DNA from: Caldilineaceae bacterium
Lineage (GTDB): Bacteria > Chloroflexota > Anaerolineae > Caldilineales > Caldilineaceae
Direction: 5' to 3'
NCBI GenBank assembly: GCA_019637685.1
Contig: JAHBVF010000021.1
Coordinates: 58,138-122,137 of the forward strand
Length of the DNA: 64,000 nucleotides
Made by a program: the position numbers and the translations under genes. Shown here piece after piece: positions 9,412 through 18,500 of this stretch. Numbering within the stretch: position 1 is the stretch's first letter; each line of letters opens with the position of its first letter. The notes beneath the pieces were generated by a model. That model searched no databases. It saw only the letters and a program-made list of their open reading frames with translations, and had not been told where the DNA came from.

Positions 9412-11106
9412 ATGCGCAATAACACGACCACCTACGATGTTGCAGTTATCGGCTCTGGCTTCTCCGGCTCCTCTCTGGCGGCCATCCTGGCCCGCCACGG
9501 ACAGCGGGTCGTCGTCTTCGAGGCCAAAAGTCATCCCAAATTTGCCATCGGCGAGTCGATGATTCTGGAGACATCGGAAGTTCTGCGGGCCACGGCTGAA
9601 TTTTTTGACGTGCCCGAGCTGGCCTATTTCAGCTCGGAGAATTTCTTCAAGCTGGCCGGCACCTCCCACGGGGTCAAACGTCATTTCAGCTATCTGCACC
9701 ACACACCGGGCCAGCCCCAGAACAAGCGCCACAGCCTGCAAGCGGTCATCCCCCGCCAGCCCCACGGCCACGAGATGCACCTTTTTCGCCAGGACACGGA
9801 CGCCTTTCTCACCGCGATGGCCGTGGCGTACGGCGCGGAGGTCCTGCAGGAAACGCCGGTGGCGGAAGTGGATGTGCAGGCCGATGGGGTAGAGATTGTC
9901 ACGGCCAAAGGCGAGCACTACCGGGCCAATTTTGTGGTGGACGCCGGGGGCTTTCGCTCTCTGCTGGTTCAGCGCTTTGACCTGCGGGATATGGACCTGC
10001 AAACCCACTCCCGCGCACTCTTCACCCATATGGTCAATGTGCCCTGCTACAACGACGTGGGCGGTTCCGTGGCCGAGTATGGCATCCCCTACCGGCTGAG
10101 CGAAGGGACCCTGCACCACATCTTTCGGGGGGGCTGGCTGTGGGTGATCCCCTTCAACAATCACCCGCAAGCCACTAACCCCCTGTGCAGCGTCGGCCTG
10201 CTGCTGGACCCGCGCGTCCACCCGGAGCGGCCCGACCTCAGCCCGGAGGAGGAGTTCAACGCCTTCGTCGGCCAGTATCCGGGCATGGCCGCCCAGTTTG
10301 CCAACGCCAAGTCTGTGCGGGCCTGGACGCGCACGGGGCGCATCCAATACTCGTCCAAGCAGGTGGTGGGGGATCGCTTCTGTCTGTTGGGCCACGCCGC
10401 GGGTTTCATCGACCCCCTCTTTTCCAAAGGGCTGTATGTGACTTCCATGAGCACCGCGCTCTGCGCCCATCTGCTGCTGAAAGCGAAGGAGACCGGCGAC
10501 TATTCCGCCGGGGCTTTTCAACCGCTGGAAGAGCAGACCCTGGCCTACATCCGCACCAACGACCGGCTCATCGCCAACTCCTTCCGCTCCTTTTCCCACC
10601 CGAAGCTGTGGCAGGTCTACAGCGTCCTCTGGCTGCTGGGCGCGTACACCGAACTGGTGATGCTCAACAGCGCGCGTGCCCAGGCCACAGACCGGGACGA
10701 CTACTTCCGCCGGACACGCCCCCTGCATCTGGCTGGCGGCGGCTTCCCCGGCTTTCAGCAGATCGCCGACCGCATCGATACGCTGATGGAGGCGTGTAAT
10801 CTGGACGATCAGAACTCCGTAGACAGAACCGAGGCCGAGATACAGGCCATCTTTGCCGAAGTCGATTGGCTGCCCCTGGCCTTCCGCCACGTGCTGGCGG
10901 GGAAGAATCATCTGCCCGCCAACAAACTGCGCCTGAGTCTGCTGGCGGGGAATGAGAGTTTTCTCAAAACCGGGGAATACCGCAAGCACTTCTTCGGCGA
11001 CAGTTCCATGTGGGATGTAACGCGGATTTTCGTGCAGGAGAAAGTTAAATACGCCGTGCCGGTGCTGGAATGGCAGAAGCGGCGAAGGGGCGGACATAAC
11101 GATTGA
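9412..11106 (+). CDS. FAD-dependent halogenase-like oxidoreductase
   Basis: The product is 564 aa. An N-terminal Rossmann FAD motif (VAVIGSGFSGSSLA, residues about 10-23) is followed by the GES(M) motif at about 48-50. The halogenase fingerprint WxWxIP appears as WLWVIP (residues 242-247), and K80 in a FFK context fits the catalytic Lys that forms the haloamine intermediate in flavin-dependent halogenases. A second FAD-binding motif (GHAAGFIDPLFSKG) has the family's typical form. Known members use FADH2 from a separate reductase to make HOCl/HOBr and halogenate aromatic substrates. The C-terminal 170 aa are divergent, so the substrate cannot be predicted and a non-halogenating monooxygenase is possible. 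No flavin reductase or NRPS/PKS gene is adjacent. A gene of unknown function follows after 37 bp, possibly co-transcribed. Confidence 0.8.
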   Translation: MRNNTTTYDVAVIGSGFSGSSLAAILARHGQRVVVFEAKSHPKFAIGESMILETSEVLRATAEFFDVPELAYFSSENFFKLAGTSHGVKRHFSYLHHTPGQPQNKRHSLQAVIPRQPHGHEMHLFRQDTDAFLTAMAVAYGAEVLQETPVAEVDVQADGVEIVTAKGEHYRANFVVDAGGFRSLLVQRFDLRDMDLQTHSRALFTHMVNVPCYNDVGGSVAEYGIPYRLSEGTLHHIFRGGWLWVIPFNNHPQATNPLCSVGLLLDPRVHPERPDLSPEEEFNAFVGQYPGMAAQFANAKSVRAWTRTGRIQYSSKQVVGDRFCLLGHAAGFIDPLFSKGLYVTSMSTALCAHLLLKAKETGDYSAGAFQPLEEQTLAYIRTNDRLIANSFRSFSHPKLWQVYSVLWLLGAYTELVMLNSARAQATDRDDYFRRTRPLHLAGGGFPGFQQIADRIDTLMEACNLDDQNSVDRTEAEIQAIFAEVDWLPLAFRHVLAGKNHLPANKLRLSLLAGNESFLKTGEYRKHFFGDSSMWDVTRIFVQEKVKYAVPVLEWQKRRRGGHND

Positions 11107-11143
11107 TAAGCGTGAAACAGTGCAGCAACGAAAGGAAAAACAA

Positions 11144-11821
11144 ATGAGCTTCGATATCCACGGCAAGACATTTGCCAACGATATTTTTTACAACGAGAGC
11201 GCCCTCAGCACCTATGTAGATGAACTGATGACGCTTTTTATTGAATCCCCCGAAGGCCAGGCCCGGCTGAAGATCGATCCTGAAATGGGCTTCTGGGCAG
11301 CGAGTTCTATCGAATATTGCCATATTCATGTTGGCCCGCTGCCGCCTGAATGTAGCCCGGACGATGTGGAAGAGCTTCTTTTTGACGTCTTCCCGCGCAA
11401 AATTTCGATTGGCTCTGCCGATGAAGCAAAAGACGTTCTCCCGGAAATCATCGCTCTATGGGAATACCTGAAGCGCGCCTTCGAGTTGCCCAATGCAGAT
11501 CGAATGCTCACCTATCTGCATAGCATTGACCCACAGCGATTCATCGATGCAATGCTCGATCCGAACAAATTCGGCATGGCAAAGTCGTTTGTGATGTCCG
11601 GTAGGCAGGCGGGTTTCGATATGACCGACCCGGATTCGATGAATCAATTTATGCATATACAAAACGCGGCTGCTGTGATGAATTTGGCGAAAGACGGATC
11701 GGATTTGCAGGCACTTGGCCCAAGCCCCGGTAAACCAAGAGTCTCTTCTGCTTCAAAAAGCAAACGCAAAATGGTCAAGAAATCACGCAAACAGAACCGA
11801 CGCAAGAAAAAGAAGAAATAG
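11144..11821 (+). CDS. Hypothetical protein with polybasic C-terminus
   Basis: The start is placed at 11144 (MSFDIHGK), with AAAGGA about 8 nt upstream; a frame-open codon 24 nt earlier lacks a site. The product is 225 aa, acidic and helical over most of its length (a conserved-looking EYCHIHVGPLPPECSPDDVEE segment near residue 60). It ends with about 30 residues that are almost all Lys/Arg/Ser/Asn (KSRKQNRRKKKKK), which suggests nucleic-acid or ribosome contact. I recognise no family. Codon use is somewhat more AT-rich than in its neighbours. The halogenase-like gene is 37 bp upstream. Confidence 0.65.
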   Translation: MSFDIHGKTFANDIFYNESALSTYVDELMTLFIESPEGQARLKIDPEMGFWAASSIEYCHIHVGPLPPECSPDDVEELLFDVFPRKISIGSADEAKDVLPEIIALWEYLKRAFELPNADRMLTYLHSIDPQRFIDAMLDPNKFGMAKSFVMSGRQAGFDMTDPDSMNQFMHIQNAAAVMNLAKDGSDLQALGPSPGKPRVSSASKSKRKMVKKSRKQNRRKKKKK

Positions 11822-11844
11822 CAGGTGGCGCATTTACGGCTTTC

Positions 11845-11853
11845 TGCTATAAT
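11845..11853 (+). promoter_or_regulatory. Extended -10 promoter TGCTATAAT
   Basis: A perfect TATAAT with an upstream TG lies 24 nt after the hypothetical gene and 174 nt before the DUF362 gene. No convincing -35 is needed for extended -10 promoters. It likely serves the DUF362 gene. Confidence 0.45.
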
Positions 11854-11899
11854 CAGAAGCATAACTTTACCGGTCAAGTTCGGCGCATCCACAATGCGG

Positions 11900-12010
11900 G
11901 CAACACAACCGCCTGACACCGATAATGACGAGAATAAGAACACAGATTTCACAGGTTGAATCTGTGTTTCCTTTCATCCGTGTATACAATCCAGCTATTT
12001 TTTGAACAGG
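11900..12010 (+). repeat. Leader-type repeat (copy B) with hairpin
   Basis: Similar to 5286-5402. It contains a perfect 10-bp inverted repeat AACACAGATT (11939-11948) / AATCTGTGTT (11959-11968) and ends at the ribosome site region of the DUF362 gene. It may act as a 5'-UTR structure or be a mobile-element scar. Confidence 0.5.
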
Positions 12011-12026
12011 CAAGGAGCCAAACCCA

Positions 12027-13307
12027 ATGCCCACCTCCCCCAAAGATTACACTGTACGCGGCGTCCATTGCGATTTTATGGCCGACGACGAGACCGTCTA
12101 TCAGGCGCTGAAAGCGGCTACCGCGCCCCTGCACCGCTCCTGGGAGCGGCTGCGTGCAGCCAAAACCATCGCCATCAAATTCAACCAGGACAAAGCCACC
12201 AAAAATGTGGTGATGTACAACGAACGCCACCGCCAGCAACTGGTCAGCGATACGGTTGTGCGGGCCACCCTGCGCCTGCTGCGGGAGATGACCACCGCTG
12301 AGTTGTGGTGTGTGGATGTCAGCTTCTACACAATGTACAACGGCGAGACGATTGAGGACACGACACAAATCGCCCCCCTCCTCAAAGAGTTCGACGTGAA
12401 ATATATGGATGGCACAAAGCCCCCCTTCCGCTGGGTGGAGACCCCCGGCGGCGGCCTGATGTTCGACAAATATCAGGTAATGGAGGCCTGTGCCGAGGCC
12501 GACGAACTGATCTCCGTGGCGCTGATCAAAAACCACGCTTTTATGGGCGTCACCGGCTGCCTGAAAAATCTTTTCGGCCTGATGCCCGGCGAATTCCACG
12601 GCGGACGCCCCCGCACCTACTACCACCACCTGGTGCGTATGCCCTATCACCTGGCGGACCTGGGCAAGCTCTTTGACCCCGCGCTCTGCATTGTGGATGC
12701 GCTGGTGGGCCAGGCCGGGCAGGAGTGGCACAGCGGCGTAGACGCCACAACCGGCGTCCATCAGGGCCGGGAGGTCAATGGACTGATGGCCGGGGATCAC
12801 GTGATTGCCACCGATGCCTGTCTGATGCACACAATGGGCCACGACCCGGCCGCGGACTGGCCCACGCCGCCCTTCCACCGGGACCGCAATTCGGTAAAAA
12901 TGGCCGCGGACGGAGGCTACGGCACAGTCAATCTGGACGAAATTGACTTCCAGACCGAGATCGAACGCCAGAAGCCGGGCAGTTTCTACTCCATCCAGAC
13001 CGACAGCGCGGAGATGTGCTATTCCTGGCTGCGGACGATGTGCGAGCAGGCCCTCTACTACCGGGACAATCAGCAGAAATTCCACGCAGCCTATGCAGGC
13101 GAGTATATTCTGCTGCAACAGCGGGAGGTGAAGTGGCACAATCCCTTTGGCCGGGTGACGGAAAGCCGCCGCCTGTTGGCCGGTGACAACCCGGAGCAGG
13201 CCATGTGGTTCAAATATGTGGACCCAGAAGAGGCAGAAGGCGAGCATTTTGAAATCTACGAGCAGACGCTGGAACGGCTGAAGAATTACGAACCGCTCCC
13301 GGCGTAG
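12027..13307 (+). CDS. DUF362 domain protein
   Basis: The product is 426 aa. AAGGAG lies about 9 nt upstream of the ATG. The sequence carries the DUF362 pattern (TIAIKFNQDKATKN early, then DELISVALIKNHAFMGVTGC followed by LKNLFGLMPG, then LCIVDALVGQAG and GDHVIATDACLMHTMGHD). DUF362 proteins are often fused to ferredoxin domains and are of uncertain enzymatic role. No CxxCxxC iron-sulfur cluster motif is visible here and no signal peptide is present. A 27-bp perfect hairpin 14 nt after the stop separates it from the MFS transporter gene. Confidence 0.75.
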   Translation: MPTSPKDYTVRGVHCDFMADDETVYQALKAATAPLHRSWERLRAAKTIAIKFNQDKATKNVVMYNERHRQQLVSDTVVRATLRLLREMTTAELWCVDVSFYTMYNGETIEDTTQIAPLLKEFDVKYMDGTKPPFRWVETPGGGLMFDKYQVMEACAEADELISVALIKNHAFMGVTGCLKNLFGLMPGEFHGGRPRTYYHHLVRMPYHLADLGKLFDPALCIVDALVGQAGQEWHSGVDATTGVHQGREVNGLMAGDHVIATDACLMHTMGHDPAADWPTPPFHRDRNSVKMAADGGYGTVNLDEIDFQTEIERQKPGSFYSIQTDSAEMCYSWLRTMCEQALYYRDNQQKFHAAYAGEYILLQQREVKWHNPFGRVTESRRLLAGDNPEQAMWFKYVDPEEAEGEHFEIYEQTLERLKNYEPLPA

Positions 13308-13320
13308 AGAAGAAATTGGA

Positions 13321-13384
13321 GAGTGGGAGATCAAGAGATCGGAGATTCGCACTGGACAATCTCCGATCTCTTGATCTCCCACTC
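13321..13384. repeat. Perfect 27-bp hairpin between DUF362 and MFS genes
   Basis: The left arm 13321-13347 pairs exactly with the right arm 13358-13384 around a 10-nt loop (CGCACTGGAC). It begins 14 nt after one stop and ends 18 nt before the next start, and it lacks a T-run. It could terminate or protect transcripts, but the loop word CTGGAC also appears in the hairpin at 22491-22543, which points to a repeat family. Confidence 0.85.
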
Positions 13385-13402
13385 TCACCGCCTCTTATTC
13401 TC

Positions 13403-14587
13403 ATGTCCCTTCCCTCCATCTTCGTACTGCCCCGTTCCCCCAACTTTTCCCTGCGCCAAATTATTCTGGCCTATGGCGGACGTTTCAGCGACGAACTGCT
13501 GGGCGGTCTGCCCGATGTGCTGATGCCTACGATTCAGCAACAGTTGGGGCTATCCCTTGCCCAGATCGCGCTTTTGCGTCAGGTGATGGAATGGGTCAGC
13601 CAAGTGATCGATCCGGTCCACGGGCTGCTGTTGGATGTGTGGGACCGCCGTTGGCTGATGGGGCTGGGCGCGGCCGGGGTGGGTCTCTCGATTGTACTCA
13701 TCGGCCTGGCCCCGACCTTTGCCCTGCTGCTCCTGGCCTATGCCCTCTACGGCGCGGCCGGCGGCCCCCTGACCCACACCGGGGATGTGCTGGTGGTGGA
13801 AGCCTATCCCACGGCGCCGGACCGGGCCTATACCCGTTCGGTTCTCTTTGACACAATCGGCGCGGCCCTGGCACCCCTGCTGGTGGCCGGGGTCTTCTGG
13901 CTGGGGCTGGACTGGCGCTGGCTGCTGCTGGGGATCGGCGCTGGCGCGCTCGTCTACGCGCTGCTGATCCTGCGCACCGGTTTCCCACCCTCGCCCCATG
14001 CAGAGACAGCCGGGGAGCGTCCGCTCTGGCAGACATTGGGCGACAATCTGCGCGAAGTTCTTGCCAGCCCAGAGGCCCGCCGCTGGCTGATCTTTCTCTT
14101 TTGCTTTCAACTGCTGGAAACCCCGTTTGTGCTGAAGACTGTCTGGCTGGCCCAGGAAGTGGGGATGTCCCAGGCGCTGGTGGGGGTCTATGTGGCAACG
14201 GAGATGGGCGTAGGTGTTGTCAGCCTGCTGGCGCTGGATCGCTGGCGGGCGCGGGCCGAGACGGGCCACGTGCTACAGGTGGTGACAGGCGCGGTGGCCC
14301 TCCTCTTCCCCCTCTGGCTGCTCGTGCCAGGGGTTGCCAGCCGTTTCGTGTTGATGATTCCCCTCGCATTCTTTTTTGCTATGTTCTGGCCCATCAGCAA
14401 AGCCAGCGCGCTGACTGCCGCGCCGGGACGGGCCGGCGCAGTGACCGCGGTTAGTTCGCTCTTTGGCTTTGTCCCCCTGCCCCTGTTCTTCGGTCTCCTG
14501 GCCCAGGCCATCGGGCTGACCGCGGCGATGCTGGCCGTCTTTCTGCCCGCAGTCGCGGTGATGGGGTGGCTGGTGAAGAGTGCGTAA
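13403..14587 (+). CDS. MFS transporter
   Basis: I place the start at 13403 (MSLPSIFVLPRSPN), downstream of the hairpin; upstream in-frame codons would translate the hairpin itself. The product is about 394 aa with around 12 predicted hydrophobic helices, a cytoplasmic loop between the halves (GFPPSPHAETAGERPLWQ) and the GG-P-T-G turn typical of loop regions in the family. It resembles general major facilitator permeases. The substrate cannot be read from the sequence. No obvious partner gene adjoins. Confidence 0.78.
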   Translation: MSLPSIFVLPRSPNFSLRQIILAYGGRFSDELLGGLPDVLMPTIQQQLGLSLAQIALLRQVMEWVSQVIDPVHGLLLDVWDRRWLMGLGAAGVGLSIVLIGLAPTFALLLLAYALYGAAGGPLTHTGDVLVVEAYPTAPDRAYTRSVLFDTIGAALAPLLVAGVFWLGLDWRWLLLGIGAGALVYALLILRTGFPPSPHAETAGERPLWQTLGDNLREVLASPEARRWLIFLFCFQLLETPFVLKTVWLAQEVGMSQALVGVYVATEMGVGVVSLLALDRWRARAETGHVLQVVTGAVALLFPLWLLVPGVASRFVLMIPLAFFFAMFWPISKASALTAAPGRAGAVTAVSSLFGFVPLPLFFGLLAQAIGLTAAMLAVFLPAVAVMGWLVKSA

Positions 14588-14918
14588 TACGTGTTTCGTA
14601 TTTCGTACGCAGTGACGTTGACGGGGCTGATGTCTATTACTCGAAAGCGAAAAACGTCAGACGTCAGAAGTGAGACGTGAGACGTGACGGACGACTCTTG
14701 ACCAGCGCCGGTTGAGTAGGCGGGGGCTTTTTCCCGCCGTATCGAAACCAAAGCGGGTAGGGAGAACCATCTCGTTGACCCGTTCGCTTTGGTTTCGACA
14801 CGCCTCGAAGACGCGGAATCCATCGGATTCTGATGCTACTCAACCAACGCTCACTGGTCCTGATCTGCACGCAACGCCTGTGCCTTCGCCATCTTACGAA
14901 ATACGCATTACGAAATAC
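14583..14918. repeat. Nested inverted repeats between MFS and GIY-YIG genes
   Basis: The outer pair consists of CGTATTTCGTA-type words at 14583-14607 and TACGAAATACG-type words at 14894-14918. The inner element is 14700-14859, starting GACCAGCGCCGGTTGAGTAG and ending CTACTCAACC-(A)-ACGCTCACTGGTC, so both ends are related inverted sequences. Its interior holds a second pair, CGAAACCAAAGCG (14753 region) and CGCTTTGGTTTCG. This explains most of the 349-bp gap; no gene is seen in it. Confidence 0.7.
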
Positions 14919-14936
14919 GAAGTCGTGGAGTTGACT

Positions 14937-15437
14937 TTGAATCCCATACCACCCTCCCTCATCCTCCCCCTGCGCCGCTTTCTGGTGGTGGAGAACTGTC
15001 CTGCCGAGTGGCAGCACTTCGATCTTTACCTCTTCCGGGACGAGGAGACTGTCTTCTATATAGGCCAATCCCACACCGCCTTCAACCGGGTGTGGAGCCA
15101 CATCTACGACGGCTGGAAGGGGCGTTCGCTGATAGGCCGCTTTGTGCTGATGAACTGGCCCCGCGCCCTGCACTTTACAGTAGAATTCTGCTATTCCCAG
15201 GCCGAGCGCTTCGAGCCGGTGGAATACAATCTGAATCGGGCCGAACAGATGCTGATTGCCCGGCACACCCCCTGTTTTAATGACACCCACAACCCCCATC
15301 CCGCGCCCCTGCCCACCCACTACAACCCGCCCACAGTGCGCGTGCGCCACCCCCGCAACCCACGGGCGATGATCCGGGAAGCCGGACAGGCCAATCAGCG
15401 CGCAGAACAATCCAGCGCAACGTTGTGGGAGCCGTAG
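14937..15437 (+). CDS. GIY-YIG nuclease-like protein
   Basis: The frame is open from the nested repeat, but real coding seems to begin at a TTG (14937) with GTGGAG 6 nt upstream; GTG 14925 and TTG 14931 are alternatives. The product is about 166 aa. The segment YLFRDEETVFYIGQS, then FNRVWSHIYD, fits a GIY-YIG fold (the first motif relaxed, YIG intact, an Arg in the following helix). NLNRAEQMLIARHTPCFN supplies the Glu and Asn of the usual metal site. The C-terminus is Pro/Asn/Arg-rich. Likely a small single-domain DNA-acting protein; catalysis is unproven. Confidence 0.6.
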   Translation: MNPIPPSLILPLRRFLVVENCPAEWQHFDLYLFRDEETVFYIGQSHTAFNRVWSHIYDGWKGRSLIGRFVLMNWPRALHFTVEFCYSQAERFEPVEYNLNRAEQMLIARHTPCFNDTHNPHPAPLPTHYNPPTVRVRHPRNPRAMIREAGQANQRAEQSSATLWEP

Positions 15438-15439
15438 GA

Positions 15440-15469
15440 TTGTTTGCCCCTCTGCCCCTGTGCTAAAAT
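15440..15469 (+). promoter_or_regulatory. Promoter of the SARP-STAND gene
   Basis: TTGTTT (15440-15445), an 18-nt spacer and TAAAAT (15464-15469) preceded by TGC. A start at about 15476 would leave the TTG codon at 15514 as the first usable initiator, which is why I reject the upstream GTG at 15460. Confidence 0.5.
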
Positions 15470-15513
15470 TCTCTTGCGTAGGCAACCTTCTATCTTTTCT
15501 CTTGGACTCTGCA

Positions 15514-18500
15514 TTGAACAATCGGCTGGATATCCGCCTGCTGGGCGGATTGGAATTTTCCCAAAACAACCAACCGCTGGAGGGCTTTCGCTCTGGCAAA
15601 GTGGCCGCGCTCCTGGCCTGGCTGGCCGTCAACCGCCGGGTCCACCAGCGGGAAAGCCTGGCCGGCCTCTTTTGGGGTGAACTCTCCGACAGCGACGCGG
15701 CCAACAACCTGCGCCAGAGCCTCTCCAATCTGCGTTCACTGGCAAACAGCCACCTGACTATCACCCGCCAGACCGTCGCGTTCCGCACAGATGTACCCTA
15801 TGCCCTGGACGTGGAAACCTTTGCCCAGGCAACCGGACAGACTGCCGGTCAGACAACGGCCCAGCGCATTCAGAGCCTGCACGCCGCGGTTGACCTCTAT
15901 CGGGGCGATTTTCTGGAAGGGGTGATGCTGCGCGACGCGCCCGACTTTGAAGAGTGGATGCTGGCCCAGCGCGCCCGCTACCGGGAGATCGCGCTGCAAG
16001 CTATGCACGAACTGGTGGAACTGCGGATGGATCAGGGCGACTACACCGACGCCATCCACACGGCCACCCGGCTGCTGGCCCTGGATTCCTGGCGGGAGGA
16101 AGCCCACCGCACGCTGATGCTGGCTTTGGCCCGCACAGGCCAGAGCAGCGCGGCCCTGGCCCAATACGAAAATTGCCGCCAGATTCTCCAGGAAGTCTTC
16201 GGCGCAGAGCCATCCGTCGAGACGACACAACTCTACGAGCGCATCCGCGCCGCGCGCCGGGGGCCTCGCCACAACCTACCCCTGCCCGCCACAGAGCTGA
16301 TCGGGCGGGAGCAGGAACTGGCGGAAATTCGCCGCTTGCTGGCGGATCCAACCTGCCGCCTGTTGACACTGGTGGGGCCGGGCGGCGTGGGCAAAAGCCG
16401 GTTGGCCCTGGAAGCAGCCAGCCTGATGGGCGGGGGTTTTCTCAACGGTGTGTGGTATGTGCGCCTGGCCGATCTGAACCCGGACGCGCCCGACGCTATC
16501 CCCCAGGCCCTGGCCGACGCGCTCCAACTTCCCCTCTCTGGGACGGCCACTCCCCAGCAGCAGATCGCCGAGTTTCTGCGCCACAAAGAGCTGCTGCTGG
16601 TATTGGACAATCTGGACCATTTGCTGGGCCAATGCGCCTGGCTGGGCCAGCTTTTGGAAAGCGCGCCCGACATAAAAATACTGGCGACCTCCCGCGCCCG
16701 GCTCAATCTGCGCGCCGAATGGCTGATAGACCTGCACGGCCTGCCCTATCCCAGAGGAAAGGAACAGGCCACCGAAGATTTGGCTGCCATGCAGCTCTTT
16801 GCCCAGCGGGCGCGGCGGCTGCAAAATAGCTTTGCGCTGAACACGGAAAACCGGCCGCTCGTCGCCCGTATCTGCCGTCTGGTCCATGGCGTGCCCCTGG
16901 CCCTGGAGATGGCCGCAACCTGGATGCGCACCCTTTCCCCCGCCCAAATCGCGGCAGAGATCGAAAAGAGTCTGGACTTTCTGACCGATCCCCACAGCGA
17001 CGCGGTGGATCGCCATCGCAGCCAACGCGCGGTCTTTGATGCTTCCTGGCATCTGCTCACGCCAGCCGAGCGGGACGCTTTCGCCCGGCTGGCTGTCTTT
17101 CGGGGCGGTTTCGACAGTGCAGCAGCCGGTTGGGTTACAGGCTGTACAGCCCAGATTCTGGCCGGGCTGGTAGACAAATCGCTGATAGGCAAGTCACCCA
17201 TAGAAAAATCATCAGGAGAGAAGTCGCCAGCCGACGACGAGAGCCACTACAGCGTTCATCCCCTGCTTCAACAATACGCGCTGGAAAAACTGGCCGCACA
17301 GCCCCCTGTCCAGGAAGCGATGATCGACCGGCATATTGAGTGGTTCGCCCGGCTATTGGGCGATCTGCAGCCGGACATCTATGGGGCCAGGCTGCCGGGG
17401 GCCTTGCAGATCATCAACCGCAACCTGGACAACATCCGTCAAGCCTGGCGCACGGCTGGCGAACGGGGCCACTTTGCCTTTTTTGCCCAGGCCGTGGACT
17501 CGCTGCTGATCATTTTTGACATCAATGGCCTGTCGCAAGAAGCCCAGCAGATGATGCAGGAAGCCCGGCTGCGTTTAGAGACGTGGACAACGGGCCTGCC
17601 GGAACAATCGATTGTGCTGGCCCAACTGTTGGCCCACGAGGGCGTCTTCAGCTTTCGCCTGGGCCAGTTTGAAAGAGCGCATGACTATCCTCGCCAGGCC
17701 ATCGGCGAACTGTTGCGCCACAACGCGCCACCTTTCACCCTCGGCCACGTCTACGTCTTTCTGGCCGCGGCCCACTTCGGCCTGGGCGAGTACGACGCGG
17801 CCCTGGCTGCCTTTGCCGCGGCCAAAGACGCCTATGGCCGCGCCGGTTCCCATTGGGGCATATCTACGGGTCTGGGCAATTCAGCCGAGGTCCATATCGC
17901 TTTGCGCCAAATGGAGAAAGCCAGGGAATTTGCGGCCCAATCCTACACAATCGGTGAATTGAGCCAGAACGCTTATTTGCAAAGCCACAATGCCTATCGG
18001 ATGGCCACGATCAGTGCTCATTTTGAAGAGTACGACGCGGCCCAGCGTTACCACCGGGAGAGCCTGGACCTGGCGAAAGCGCTCAATTACCGGGGCGGGA
18101 TGGCAAACGCCTACTCAGCCCTGGGCGATATCTCCCGCTCTATGGGAAAATACAGCGAGGCTGAGCAGCAATTCGACGAGGCCCGGGCCATCAATGAAGA
18201 GTTTGGCAATTGGCTGGACAGCGCCGACTGTCAGATACAGGCGGGCAATGCTGCGTTGGCGGCGCAGGTCTATGACAGGGCCAGTGCCCACCTGCGCCAG
18301 GCCCTGGGAAGAGCGGCGGAGATCGGGGCAGAGGGGGTCCTTTCCGAAGGCTTGCTGGAATGGGCGCGGTTGCTGATTGCCCAGAAAAAACCCGAGAAAG
18401 CCGTGCCTATTTTGCAATTTGTGGCAGCCGACGAGGAAAGCAGCCCCGTCGTCCGGGATCAGGCGCGTCTCCTCCTGCGCCAGCAGACCGGCAATCCCAA

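Noticed and set aside
9340..11178. Minus-strand ORF of 612 aa opposite the halogenase-like gene
   Set aside because: No recognisable motif; codon structure follows the third-position bias of the plus-strand gene, which has clear FAD and WLWVIP motifs.
15460..15513. GTG at 15460 as start of the SARP-STAND gene
   Set aside because: The GTG overlaps the spacer of a good TTGTTT-18-TAAAAT promoter and has no ribosome site; homology to SARP begins only after 15514.
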